From: an uncultured Bacilli bacterium
GTDB lineage: Bacteria > Bacillota_I > Bacilli_A > RF39 > UBA660
Direction of reading: 5' to 3'
DNA length: 59,524 nt
Assembly (NCBI GenBank): GCA_949841325.1
Contig: CATKZK010000006.1
Coordinates: 1 to 59,524 of the forward strand
Position 1 is the first letter of the stretch; the number at the start of each line of letters is the position of its first letter. Made by a program: the position numbers and the translations under genes. Below the pieces are notes generated by a model. The model searched no databases. It had not been told where the DNA came from and was given only the letters and a program-made list of their open reading frames with translations. Positions 52,924-59,524 of the stretch are shown here, in pieces.

Positions 52924-53445
52924 ATGAAACATACATTAGATTTTGATACAATAGCTGAAGAGTTTTTATCTAATCGTAATTTTCAAAGAATTAGTCGTGA
53001 AAGTCACCATGGAATTACGAGGATGGAGCATTCAATGCGTGTAGCAAAATATGTTTATAAAATCAGTAAGAAATTAAAGTTAGATTATAAATCAGCAACA
53101 AGAGCCGCTATTGCTCATGATTTTTTCTCAGTAGAAGAGTTTGGAAAATGTAGGGGACTTATTCAGGGAGTTGTTCATCCAGATATTGCCCTTTCTAATG
53201 CAATGGGGGAATTTTCTTTAAATAAAGTAGAACAAAATGCCATTGCATCTCATATGTTTCCCCTTAATATGACTTTACCAAAGTCAAAAGAAGCTTGGGT
53301 ACTTACAGCTGTTGATAAAGTTGTTGCCATTTATGAGTATTTTAGCTATAAATTTAGTTATACTAAAGTGACATCAAAGGTTAGTAATGCGTTTTCCTTT
53401 ATGGGGATTCTTTGTTTTAATATATTAACAATGGGACATAAATAA
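52924..53445 (+). CDS. HD-domain hydrolase
   Basis: 173 residues. Metal ligands of the HD superfamily: RMEHSMRVA (His), AIAHDFF (His-Asp, about 66), VVHPDIALSNA and IASHMFPL (further His). Size and layout fit small HD proteins that hydrolyse nucleotides or phosphates; the substrate is unknown. Ribosome binding site AGTGGAGTG. A GGAC/GTCC terminator follows. Confidence 0.85.
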   Translation: MKHTLDFDTIAEEFLSNRNFQRISRESHHGITRMEHSMRVAKYVYKISKKLKLDYKSATRAAIAHDFFSVEEFGKCRGLIQGVVHPDIALSNAMGEFSLNKVEQNAIASHMFPLNMTLPKSKEAWVLTAVDKVVAIYEYFSYKFSYTKVTSKVSNAFSFMGILCFNILTMGHK

Positions 53446-53458
53446 GTCCTTTTTTTTT
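53434..53458 (+). terminator. Terminator of the HD-domain gene
   Basis: GGAC/GTCC stem, eight-base loop containing the stop, and a nine-base T-run. The stem is short. Confidence 0.55.
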
Positions 53459-53497
53459 CGCCTATTTTATGATATAGTAATTTTGTTATTAAGAGTT

Positions 53498-53596
53498 GTC
53501 CTCGTAGCTCAGTAGGATAGAGTAATCGCCTCCTAAGAGTTTCTTTAGGTTAGGATTATGGAGGAAAGAAACTCTTATAAAATAAGGGAAGGACAA
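53498..53596 (+). other. tRNA-Arg(CCT)-like half gene with strong hairpin
   Basis: The first 40 bases (53498-53537) read as the 5' half of a canonical tRNA-Arg(CCT): acceptor GTCCTCG, D arm GCTC AGTAGGATA GAGT, and anticodon loop CTCCTAA. The 3' half of the tRNA is absent. Instead a perfect ten-base stem GAGTTTCTTT/AAAGAAACTC follows and, at the end, AGGAC pairs with the GTCCT of the acceptor, with flanking TT/AA. There is no T arm or CCA. An intact tRNA-Arg with the same anticodon is 110 bases downstream. It is either a decayed tRNA or a tRNA-derived structured RNA. Confidence 0.6.
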
Positions 53597-53609
53597 CAAT
53601 TTAAAGTTA

Positions 53610-53638
53610 GAAATAGTCGCAAAAATGTCGCGAATTTC
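53610..53638 (+). repeat. Hairpin between the tRNA-like element and tRNA-Arg
   Basis: GAAAT and TCGC pair with GCGA and ATTTC (nine pairs, two-base bulge, nine-base loop). No protein gene is nearby. Confidence 0.5.
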
Positions 53639-53663
53639 TGTCCCTGTCTTTAAAAAAAACAAA

Positions 53664-53701
53664 TTGATTTTAAAAAAGTGGAATACAATTTTTAAAATCA
53701 A
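53664..53701 (+). repeat. AT-only 13-base inverted repeat
   Basis: TTGATTTTAAAAA, 12-base loop, TTTTTAAAATCAA: a perfect stem ending seven bases before tRNA-Arg. Not an ordinary terminator (no GC core). Confidence 0.6.
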
Positions 53702-53707
53702 AAAAAT

Positions 53708-53784
53708 GTTCCCGTAGCATAACAGGAAAATGCAGTCGCCTCCTAAGCGACCGAGTGGGTGTTCGAGTCACCTCGGGAACACCA
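53708..53784 (+). tRNA. tRNA-Arg (anticodon CCT)
   Basis: 77 bases with CCA encoded. Acceptor GTTCCCG/CGGGAAC, anticodon stem GTCGC/GCGAC with loop CTCCTAA, T-loop TTCGAGT. The D arm (GCAT/ATGC) is atypical but pairs. Shares TCGCCTCCTAAG with the upstream half gene. Confidence 0.93.
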
Positions 53785-53870
53785 TTTAGTCATTATGCAC
53801 ACTTTTATTTCATAAAAAGACATAGTATAATGTTTATAAGAAATGAGAGTGTGATTTTTTTTGAAACAGG

Positions 53871-54020
53871 GAAATAAAAATAGTAATAGTAAAAAATCGT
53901 GATGAACTATTAAAGAAAATAGCTATTAATACCTTAGACTTAAAAGAGACAACTCAAGTGATAATATCTAATCATTATACAAAGAACAACAATGATGAAA
54001 ACAAATTAGAATTAAAATAA
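53871..54020 (+). pseudogene. Remnant ORF without a start codon
   Basis: A frame beginning EIKIVIVKNRDELL and ending in NENK-type sequence and a stop at 54018-54020 looks protein-like, but no usable start is in frame. A TATAAT lies at about 53826-53831, and the adjacent frames stop quickly. Probably a gene fragment; no family recognised. Confidence 0.35.
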
Positions 54021-54053
54021 AAAAGCCATTACATATGCGGCTTTTATTTTTTT
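54020..54053. terminator. Bidirectional terminator
   Basis: AAAAGCC/GGCTTTT stem with A-run on one side and T-run on the other, at the end of the minus-strand secreted-protein gene. Confidence 0.65.
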
Positions 54054-54988
54054 AAACTCTTACATGCTGGTTTATAATCAACGAAATATGTAGTTGTTTC
54101 ATTACTAATAGGTTGATTATTTTCGATCGCATCTAATATTCTATCTATATTATATCCATTATAGAATGAAGCTTTCCATGTATATTCATCTAAGAATTCT
54201 ACATTAATATTAATAAATTCATCAACTTGTTCTTGAGTTTTTAAAGTAGCAATTCGTTCACCATCTTTATTAAATACGTAGTATCTTGTGATAATACCCA
54301 TTTTATTTTCTTCACCGACAGGAGCATCTTGATAGATATTAGAATATATTGGGTAAGAACCATTAATTTCTGTTAAACCTAATCTATAATTATTTGCTTC
54401 TAAATCAAGTTCTTCATTAGCTTCATTATAATCATCAGTCACTGTAAATGAATGAAATACATCATTAGCATTAAACATACTACAGTTGGATATACGTAAA
54501 TTCTTATTATCAAAGTTTGGGGCAGCAAATGTTTCATAAGTATAATCGTATAAGTCATCCATTCCCCAAAGTTTTACTGTATCTTGAGTAATGCTAAATC
54601 TATTTACTAATTCATTAGCTTCTTCTTGTGTAATAAAATCGGCATTCTTTAATTCATCTGGTAAAACATTTTGAATTTCCGTATAAAGAATTTCTGGATA
54701 TTTAAGATACTCAGAAATATTAGTAAAATTGTAGATTTTTCCATTTCTAACATCTTCTACATATACTGCACTATCTTTTACGAATACATATCCAACGGTT
54801 ATTTCTTCATGATCATTAATTATCATTCCAATCATATGAAGCATTTTTCCATTTTCATCAAATAATATTTTTTCTTCATCATTTTCCTTTGCATAGACTG
54901 TAGATAAACTGCTTCCAATAATACCATTAGATAATTGTAATGCTATTAAACTACCTAATAAAAATTTCTTTAAAGATACCTTTTTCAT
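54044..54988 (-). CDS. Secreted protein of unknown function
   Basis: 314 residues. Signal peptide 1-34 (basic start, FLLGSLIALQLSNGIIG core, cleavage probably after VYA). The mature part is acidic and rich in Asn, Asp and aromatic residues, for example EEITVGYVFVKDSAVYVEDV and TDDYNEANEELDLEANNYRLG; only two Cys. No membrane anchor or sorting signal. No recognised family. It has its own promoter (55016-55044) and a shared terminator. Could be an extracellular binding or adhesion protein. Confidence 0.75.
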   Translation of the reverse strand: MKKVSLKKFLLGSLIALQLSNGIIGSSLSTVYAKENDEEKILFDENGKMLHMIGMIINDHEEITVGYVFVKDSAVYVEDVRNGKIYNFTNISEYLKYPEILYTEIQNVLPDELKNADFITQEEANELVNRFSITQDTVKLWGMDDLYDYTYETFAAPNFDNKNLRISNCSMFNANDVFHSFTVTDDYNEANEELDLEANNYRLGLTEINGSYPIYSNIYQDAPVGEENKMGIITRYYVFNKDGERIATLKTQEQVDEFININVEFLDEYTWKASFYNGYNIDRILDAIENNQPISNETTTYFVDYKPACKSLKK

Positions 54989-55015
54989 TATTAATCCCTT
55001 CTTTCAATGCTCGAT

Positions 55016-55044
55016 ATAATATAACAAAAAATATAAGAAGTCAA
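55016..55044 (-). promoter_or_regulatory. Promoter of the secreted-protein gene
   Basis: Minus strand TTGACT, 17-base spacer, TATTAT. Confidence 0.7.
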
Positions 55045-55099
55045 TAGTTGATAAATTGCATAATATAGACAAAAATATTAGTCTAATTTCTTTTACTCG

Positions 55100-55108
55100 C
55101 ACACTATA
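55100..55108 (+). promoter_or_regulatory. Sigma-K/E-like -10 of the MNPRC small gene
   Basis: CACACTATA, close to the CATACTATA of the CotD-like gene promoter; both are preceded by ATTTCTTTT. No clear -35 is seen. Confidence 0.35.
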
Positions 55109-55127
55109 GAATAGAAGGGAAGTTATT

Positions 55128-55250
55128 ATGAACCCAAGATGTATTGAAAAAGATGCAATGCCTGAAGATAATAAAATATATAATATAGAGGACAATATAC
55201 TCTCCTTATCAAAAGACCTTGTTAAATTATCTATAATAGGTTCAAATTAA
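55128..55250 (+). CDS. Small protein sharing the MNPRC start with the CotD-like protein
   Basis: 40 residues: begins MNPRCIEKDAMPEDNK and ends LSIIGSN. The first seven residues parallel the CotD-like protein (MNPRCVE at 4503) and the upstream regions share ATTTCTTTT plus the sigma-K/E-like -10, so it may be a spore-coat-associated gene or an abbreviated paralogue. GAAGGGAAG provides a ribosome binding site. It lacks the His/Tyr-rich core of CotD. A terminator follows at 55292-55332. Confidence 0.55.
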   Translation: MNPRCIEKDAMPEDNKIYNIEDNILSLSKDLVKLSIIGSN

Positions 55251-55251
55251 G

Positions 55252-55283
55252 AGTTGTTGCGTCCTTCCTTAGGGCACCAGAAG
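55252..55283 (+). repeat. Short repeated hairpin motif, copy 1
   Basis: Reads AGTTGTTGCGTCCTTCCTTA then GGGCACCAGA. Matches the sequence at 56944-56976 at about 26 of 32 positions. Can form an imperfect stem (GCGTCC with GGGCAC). Confidence 0.4.
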
Positions 55284-55291
55284 AATATCTA

Positions 55292-55332
55292 TGTCTTGAA
55301 ATTACAATGGTTTCAAGGCATTTTTAATTTTT
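55292..55332 (+). terminator. Terminator of the MNPRC small gene
   Basis: TG-CTTGAAA/TTTCAAG-CA stem, with one mismatch, nine-base loop, T-rich tail. Confidence 0.65.
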
Positions 55333-55381
55333 TTAAAAGTATTATAAATTCATGTTATAATGCAGGTAAGGAGTGATGATT

Positions 55382-56059
55382 TTGAAAAATATTAGTATAA
55401 AAAATTTTGAAACTGAAAAATTATTAATAAAAAAACCAACCATGGATGAACAATTTACTTTATGGGATATATTAAGAGATGAGAATGTTAACAGGTTCTA
55501 TTTTCCAACACCAGATAGAATTTTTATAAAAAATGGTTTAAATAAAGATAATATAGTAGATTTAAAACAAGCAAGAAGAATTTTTATGGAACAACTTAAT
55601 GATTGGGAAAGACAGAAACCATTTTATGAAAAAAAGATAGACTCTATTAATTCTGAAGATAATAGTCAAAAATTTACTTGGAGCATTTTCTTAAAAAGTG
55701 GTGAAGTAATTGGACAAATAACTGTTCAACCAAATGATGAATATGCAGAAAATCCCGCAATAAGAGATATAGGGTGGTTTATTAGTCCAAAATATCAAGG
55801 TCAAGGACTTGGAACAGAAGCTGCTATAGAAGTTTTAAAATTTATGTTTGACGAAGTTGAAATTGAACAAATAATTACTTCTGCAGCAATAGATAATCCT
55901 GGTTCATGGAGAATTATGGAAAAATTAGGATTTGAAAGAACTGGAGAAAAGCAATCTACATATTTTGATGACGATGATAATATTTTAATGTGTTATTGTT
56001 ATAGTGGTAATAAGGAAAATTTTTTGAATAGACCATCATCTAAATCAAAAGGGCTTTAG
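55382..56059 (+). CDS. GNAT-family acetyltransferase (RimJ/RimL-like)
   Basis: 225 residues starting at TTG 55382, chosen because AAGGAG lies eight bases upstream while the ATG at 55376 is too close. The core includes SGEVIGQITVQPNDEY, DIGWFISPKYQGQGLGTEAAIEVLKFMF (acetyl-CoA loop Q-G-Q-G-L-G) and AAIDNPGSWRIMEKLGFERTG, typical of ribosomal-protein or aminoglycoside-like acetyltransferases in the RimJ/L group. The substrate is unknown. AT-rich; part of an accessory stretch. Confidence 0.85.
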   Translation: MKNISIKNFETEKLLIKKPTMDEQFTLWDILRDENVNRFYFPTPDRIFIKNGLNKDNIVDLKQARRIFMEQLNDWERQKPFYEKKIDSINSEDNSQKFTWSIFLKSGEVIGQITVQPNDEYAENPAIRDIGWFISPKYQGQGLGTEAAIEVLKFMFDEVEIEQIITSAAIDNPGSWRIMEKLGFERTGEKQSTYFDDDDNILMCYCYSGNKENFLNRPSSKSKGL

Positions 56060-56143
56060 TTGGAAAACTTGAATACAAATGATGAAGATTTAGTAAATAC
56101 ACTTGCAAATTGACATAGTCAATTTTGAAAAGGAGGATAGCTT

Positions 56144-56914
56144 ATGTGAGGTGCAATAATAGGAGATTTAGTTGGATCTATATATGAGTTCGGACAAGTA
56201 AAATAAGTGTCGTCTATAACATTAGACACACTTATTCAAGAAGATAGTTTTTTTAGTGATGATACAATTTTAACAGTTGCTATTTTAGATGCTATTTTAA
56301 ATGATAAAAATTATGAATACTATTTAAAAAAGTATGCTAATGATTATAAAGAATACAAGCCTAATTTTAAACCATATTTTAAGGGTGTTTTTTCACCTGG
56401 ATTTACTAGGTGGGCAAATAGCAATGAAGTTGGTAATAGTATTGGAAATGGTGCTATGATGAGAATTTCTCCTGTTGGATACTTATTTGATTTAGAAAAT
56501 GATGTAATTGATAATGCCAAGTTGGCAACAATTCCATCTCATAATTCCGAAGAAGCCATTAAATGTGCAACAAATATTGCTCAAATAATTTATTTAGCAA
56601 AAAAAGGCTATAAAAAAGAAGAAATAATTGCAAAATTAAATTTAAGTTATGTATATTCAACCTTTGAAAAATTTAATAGTACATGTTATAAAACGATAGA
56701 TAATTGTTTATATGCGCTTTTTACATCTAATAGTTATGAAGAGGCTGTTATCAAAGTAATCACATTTGGTGGAGATACCGATACTAATGCTTGTATTGTT
56801 GGTTCAATGGCTGAAGCCTTATTTGGAATTAATGATACTATAATTGAACAAGCAAAACAAAAAATTCCAAAAGATTTTGTAAAAAAATTAGAACAAGGAT
56901 ATTCTGGGATATAA
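56144..56914 (+). pseudogene. ADP-ribosylglycohydrolase family gene with two early stops
   Basis: The ATG at 56144 has an excellent ribosome binding site (AAAAGGAGG). The reading frame continues as M-stop-GAIIGDLVGSIYEFGQVK-stop-VSSITLDTL, so a TGA at codon 2 and a TAA at codon 21 interrupt an otherwise intact protein. The remainder (to 56914) keeps the metal motifs FSDDTILT and GGDTDTNACI of the family. Members remove ADP-ribose from proteins (family knowledge). With two stops at the N-terminus it should be inactive unless translation restarts at the GTG at 56207, which would lose the first metal-site segment. Confidence 0.8.
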
Positions 56915-56943
56915 AACTTAAAATAAACAAACAATATAGAAAA

Positions 56944-56976
56944 AAGTTGTTGGGTGACCTTCTTTAGGACATCAGA
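56944..56976 (+). repeat. Short repeated hairpin motif, copy 2
   Basis: Reads AAGTTGTTGGGTGACCTTCT then TTAGGACATCAGA. Resembles copy 1 at 55252-55283; GGTGACC can pair with GGACATC with one mismatch. Confidence 0.4.
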
Positions 56977-57057
56977 TTGAGTGTTACTCGAACTTTTATA
57001 GTAGAGTTTTAACATGCATAGAAATCAAATTTTATAAAAATATAGAAAGGGAAACAA

Positions 57058-57717
57058 ATGAAAAAAATCTTAATTATTGAAGATGATGAGAGTATTCATC
57101 AGATTATTGAAGAGTTGTTGAATAAACATGGATATCAAACTTATAATGCCTATTCTGGGACAGAAGCCATTCTTTTATTAGAAAAAGAATCTTATGATTT
57201 AATATTACTTGATTTGATGTTGCCAGGTTTGACTGGAGAAGAAATACTTGCAAAAGTAAATGCAATTCCCATCATTGTACTTTCTGCTAAAATATCTAGT
57301 GACGACAAAGTAAATTGTCTATTATCGGGTGCTAATGACTATATTACAAAGCCTTTTGATAGCAAAGAATTACTCGCAAGAATAGAAGTTCAATTAAGAA
57401 ATCACAAGAATGAGGGGAGAAAAAATTTAAAATACAAAGATTTAGAGTTATTAAGTGATCATCATACATTACTTGTTTGTAATCATAAAGTAAATTTAAC
57501 CAAGACAGAATATGCAATATTAAAGCAATTATTATTAAATCCTACACAAGTTATTCCTAAAAATAAATTATTGGACTTAATAAGTTTTGATACGGAGGAT
57601 TGTAGTGAATTTTCTTTAAAAGTGCATATAAGTAATTTACGAAAAAAGATTAGAAGGTATACTGAAGATGAATATATTGAATCTATCTGGGGAATTGGCT
57701 TTAAGATGAGCGAATAA
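57058..57717 (+). CDS. OmpR-family response regulator
   Basis: 219 residues. Receiver domain: IIEDDES (acidic pocket), phospho-acceptor in LILLDLMLPGLTG (Asp about 52) and ITKPFDSKELLARI (Lys about 101). The C-terminal winged helix ends FSLKVHISNLRKKIRRY…IWGIGFKM. It is directly followed by TTAAC direct repeats and an ABC transporter gene, the usual arrangement for bacitracin/lantibiotic-type detoxification modules. The partner kinase is not in the window and may lie past its end. Confidence 0.92.
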   Translation: MKKILIIEDDESIHQIIEELLNKHGYQTYNAYSGTEAILLLEKESYDLILLDLMLPGLTGEEILAKVNAIPIIVLSAKISSDDKVNCLLSGANDYITKPFDSKELLARIEVQLRNHKNEGRKNLKYKDLELLSDHHTLLVCNHKVNLTKTEYAILKQLLLNPTQVIPKNKLLDLISFDTEDCSEFSLKVHISNLRKKIRRYTEDEYIESIWGIGFKMSE

Positions 57718-57720
57718 ATC

Positions 57721-57760
57721 TTAACAAAATCTTAACCATTTATTAACCATTTTCTTAACA
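57721..57760 (+). promoter_or_regulatory. TTAAC direct repeats, candidate response-regulator site
   Basis: TTAAC at 57721, 57732, 57743 and 57755, spaced 11, 11 and 12 bases (about one helical turn). OmpR-family regulators such as PhoP bind direct repeats of this spacing. A TAAAAT at 57770-57775 can act as the -10. Confidence 0.65.
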
Positions 57761-57798
57761 CTTTTTTACTAAAATGAATATTGGAAAGGAGAGAGATT

Positions 57799-58713
57799 AT
57801 GGAAGTGATTTTGGAAACGAATAATCTTGAAAAAAAATACAAGGACTTTAGAGCCTTAAATCATACCAATATTCATGTTGAAAAGGGCGCTATATATGGT
57901 CTTATTGGCAAAAATGGTGCAGGGAAAACAACCCTTATTAGAATCATATGTGGTTTACAAGAACCTACAAATGGTGAGTATTCTATTTATGGAGTAAAGA
58001 ATAACAGTCATATGATTTCAAATGTTAGAAAGAGAATGGGCGCAATAATTGAAACTCCATCCATTTATGGAGAGATGACTGCTAGAGATAACTTAATAGA
58101 ACAGTATAAATTAGTAGGAATGCCTTCGTTTGATAGTATAGATGAACTATTAAAATTAGTTGGACTAGAAGGAACAGGAAAGAAAAAAGCTAAAAACTTT
58201 TCTTTAGGAATGAAACAAAGACTAGGAATTGCAATTGCACTTGCAAATAATCCTGATTTTTTAATTTTAGATGAACCTATTAATGGATTAGATCCACAGG
58301 GGATTATAGAAATTAGAGAATTGATTTTAAGACTAAACAAAGAGAGAAGAATAACGATTTTAATCTCAAGTCATTACTTAGATGAGCTATCTAAAATAGC
58401 AACCCATTACGGATTTTTAGATAGTGGTTCTATTATAGAGGAAATTACAAGTGAAGAACTAATGAAAAAGATGGAACACAAAATAATATTGAAAGTAAAA
58501 GATACAAAAGAATTTGTTCAGTATTTTGAAGAAAATAAAATGTCTTATGAAGTAATGGACAGTAAAACTATAAATGTTTATGGGAAATATAATTTGGCAA
58601 AATTCGTGAGTGAATTATCCAAGAAAAACTTAATAGCAGATGATATTCATGAGCAAGAAGAATCGCTAGAAAATTATTATATGAATTTAATTGGAGGTGC
58701 CAATAATGATTAA
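57799..58713 (+). CDS. ABC transporter ATP-binding protein (BcrA/lantibiotic-immunity type)
   Basis: 304 residues from ATG 57799 (AAGGAGAG upstream). Walker A GKNGAGKTT (about 40-48), signature FSLGMKQRLGIA, Walker B FLILDEPINGLDP, switch His SSHYLDEL. The C-terminal extension of about 80 residues is typical of BcrA/SpaF-type ATPases (family knowledge). It overlaps the permease gene by eight bases. Controlled, most probably, by the upstream response regulator through the TTAAC repeats. Confidence 0.88.
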   Translation: MEVILETNNLEKKYKDFRALNHTNIHVEKGAIYGLIGKNGAGKTTLIRIICGLQEPTNGEYSIYGVKNNSHMISNVRKRMGAIIETPSIYGEMTARDNLIEQYKLVGMPSFDSIDELLKLVGLEGTGKKKAKNFSLGMKQRLGIAIALANNPDFLILDEPINGLDPQGIIEIRELILRLNKERRITILISSHYLDELSKIATHYGFLDSGSIIEEITSEELMKKMEHKIILKVKDTKEFVQYFEENKMSYEVMDSKTINVYGKYNLAKFVSELSKKNLIADDIHEQEESLENYYMNLIGGANND

Positions 58714-59524
58714 ATTATTAAATGCAGGATTTACACGACTTCGAAAAAATAAAATATTTTGGTTACTTTCTATTTTTAGTATTGGTTTTGCTTTAGTTTT
58801 AGTAAACGGGCAATACGGAAATATGAAAACATATGGGGAGACAGTTGAAATGGGAACACTTCTCCTTAGTTATCCGCCAATAATTGGAATCGTTATTGCC
58901 GTATTTATAAGTTTATTTTTAGGAGCAGAATATTCGGATGGAGCGATTAGGAATAAAATTAGTATAGGTCATAAAAGAGGAAATATTTATCTATCTAATT
59001 TCGTTATCTCTTCTATTGTAAGTGTATTCTTTTATGCGATATTTTTAATAGCAACATTAGCAATTGGACTTCCGTTATTTGGAAGTGGAACTATTTCCAT
59101 ATCATTAATTTTAATGAGAATATTTGTTGTGTCATTTACAATTATTGCTTGTTCTGCTATATTTACTTTTATTGCAATGCTATGCTCTAATAAAACAATT
59201 ATAGCTGTTATTTCGATTTTATCAGCGTTTGGCATGATGCTTTTTACAACATACTGTTTTAATGTTTTAAATACACCAGAGTATATTCAAATTGCTTCAC
59301 TTGTTGATGGAGAAACAAAAATTACCGAGGAATATAATCCGAAATATCCAAGCCCAGAAAAAAGAAAAGTGTATGAGACATTAATTGATATAATTCCATC
59401 TGGACAAACATTACAAATACCAGAAAGAGAAGCAAATTTAGGATTTCTGTTAGTATATTCAATTGGTATTATAGTAGTTTTTACATGTAGTGGATTACTG
59501 TTATTTAAGAAAAAAGAATTAAAG
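58706..59524 (+). CDS. ABC-2 permease, partial (runs off the window)
   Basis: ATG at 58706, eight bases before the end of the ATPase gene; no stop before the window ends (273 codons visible). It begins MIKLLNAGFTRLRKNKIFWL, then LSIFSIGFALVLV and IIGIVIAVFISLFLGAEYSDGAIRNKIS, the pattern of BcrB/lantibiotic permeases that move antimicrobial peptides away from the membrane. About five or six membrane helices are visible, with a soluble loop near 190-240 (EEYNPKYPSPEKRK). The remainder is outside the window. Confidence 0.85.
   Translation, partial: MIKLLNAGFTRLRKNKIFWLLSIFSIGFALVLVNGQYGNMKTYGETVEMGTLLLSYPPIIGIVIAVFISLFLGAEYSDGAIRNKISIGHKRGNIYLSNFVISSIVSVFFYAIFLIATLAIGLPLFGSGTISISLILMRIFVVSFTIIACSAIFTFIAMLCSNKTIIAVISILSAFGMMLFTTYCFNVLNTPEYIQIASLVDGETKITEEYNPKYPSPEKRKVYETLIDIIPSGQTLQIPEREANLGFLLVYSIGIIVVFTCSGLLLFKKKELK

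Noticed and set aside
53498-53707. tRNA interrupted by a self-splicing group I intron
   Set aside because: No 3' half of the same tRNA is present; the intact downstream tRNA has a different acceptor stem and D arm, and the intervening sequence is far too short for a group I intron core.
56144-56149. Selenocysteine or Trp decoding of TGA at codon 2
   Set aside because: Other intact genes here use TGA as stop, no SECIS-like hairpin was seen just after the codon, and a second stop (TAA) follows 18 codons later.

Overview
This is an AT-rich chromosomal segment from a low-GC Gram-positive bacterium (Bacillota, Bacilli/Erysipelotrichia-like). It carries endospore genes (a spoIIA/spoVA cluster and a CotD-like coat gene), HrcA/CIRCE control, RNase HIII, a DnaE-type polymerase and an LPXTG-like surface protein with its sortase. 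TGA acts as a stop codon in several intact genes (for example the ATGA overlap at 2514), so the standard bacterial code applies. The exact genus cannot be read from the sequence. The base composition and envelope genes fit a gut-type anaerobe, but that is inference.

Layout. 1-4.4 kb: tail of an Rpn-like gene, then a heterodimeric ABC exporter. 4.4-5.6 kb: CotD-like spore gene and a mazEF toxin-antitoxin pair lying between two copies of the coat gene's 3' end. 5.6-11.3 kb: thioester adhesin plus sortase, rpoZ, Ca2+ P-type ATPase. 11.3-18.2 kb: Xre regulator, a truncated surface gene, a Cd/Zn operon (cadC, separate HMA protein, HMA-less cadA), a decayed MATE pump behind an attenuator-like leader, and a copper operon (csoR with a frameshift, copZ, copA). 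18.2-24.3 kb: NatAB-like ABC transporter, a candidate type I toxin-antitoxin locus, a broken N-formylglutamate amidohydrolase, M3 peptidase, acetyltransferase and inositol-phosphatase-family enzyme. 24.4-32.9 kb: zinc-ribbon membrane protein, spoIIAA-sigF-spoVAC-spoVAD-spoVAE without spoIIAB, and a three-gene membrane-anchored cluster ending in an arylsulfotransferase-like protein. 32.9-47 kb: mostly housekeeping (rpmB, dnaE, CIRCE-controlled htpG, holA, rnhC, cvpA-like, trxA, polysaccharide deacetylase, tRNA-His, tRNA-Ile, tRNA-Glu). 47-53.5 kb: acetyltransferase, tRNA-Lys, Xre regulator, a very large MacB/FtsX-type transporter, a membrane protein preceded by a small upstream ORF, and an HD hydrolase. 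53.5-59.5 kb is more accessory in character: a tRNA-like half gene with strong hairpins beside an intact tRNA-Arg, secreted and small proteins, an ADP-ribosylglycohydrolase with early stops, and a response regulator followed by TTAAC direct repeats and an ABC transporter that runs off the window.

The window shows several small decayed loci (five clear pseudogenes or fragments and two genes with single-base frameshifts in A-runs). It also has many clean sigma-A promoters and rho-independent terminators, which define transcription units well. The most interesting non-coding signals are the type I toxin-antitoxin-like locus at about 20.19-20.50 kb and the structured tRNA-like region at 53.49-53.71 kb.
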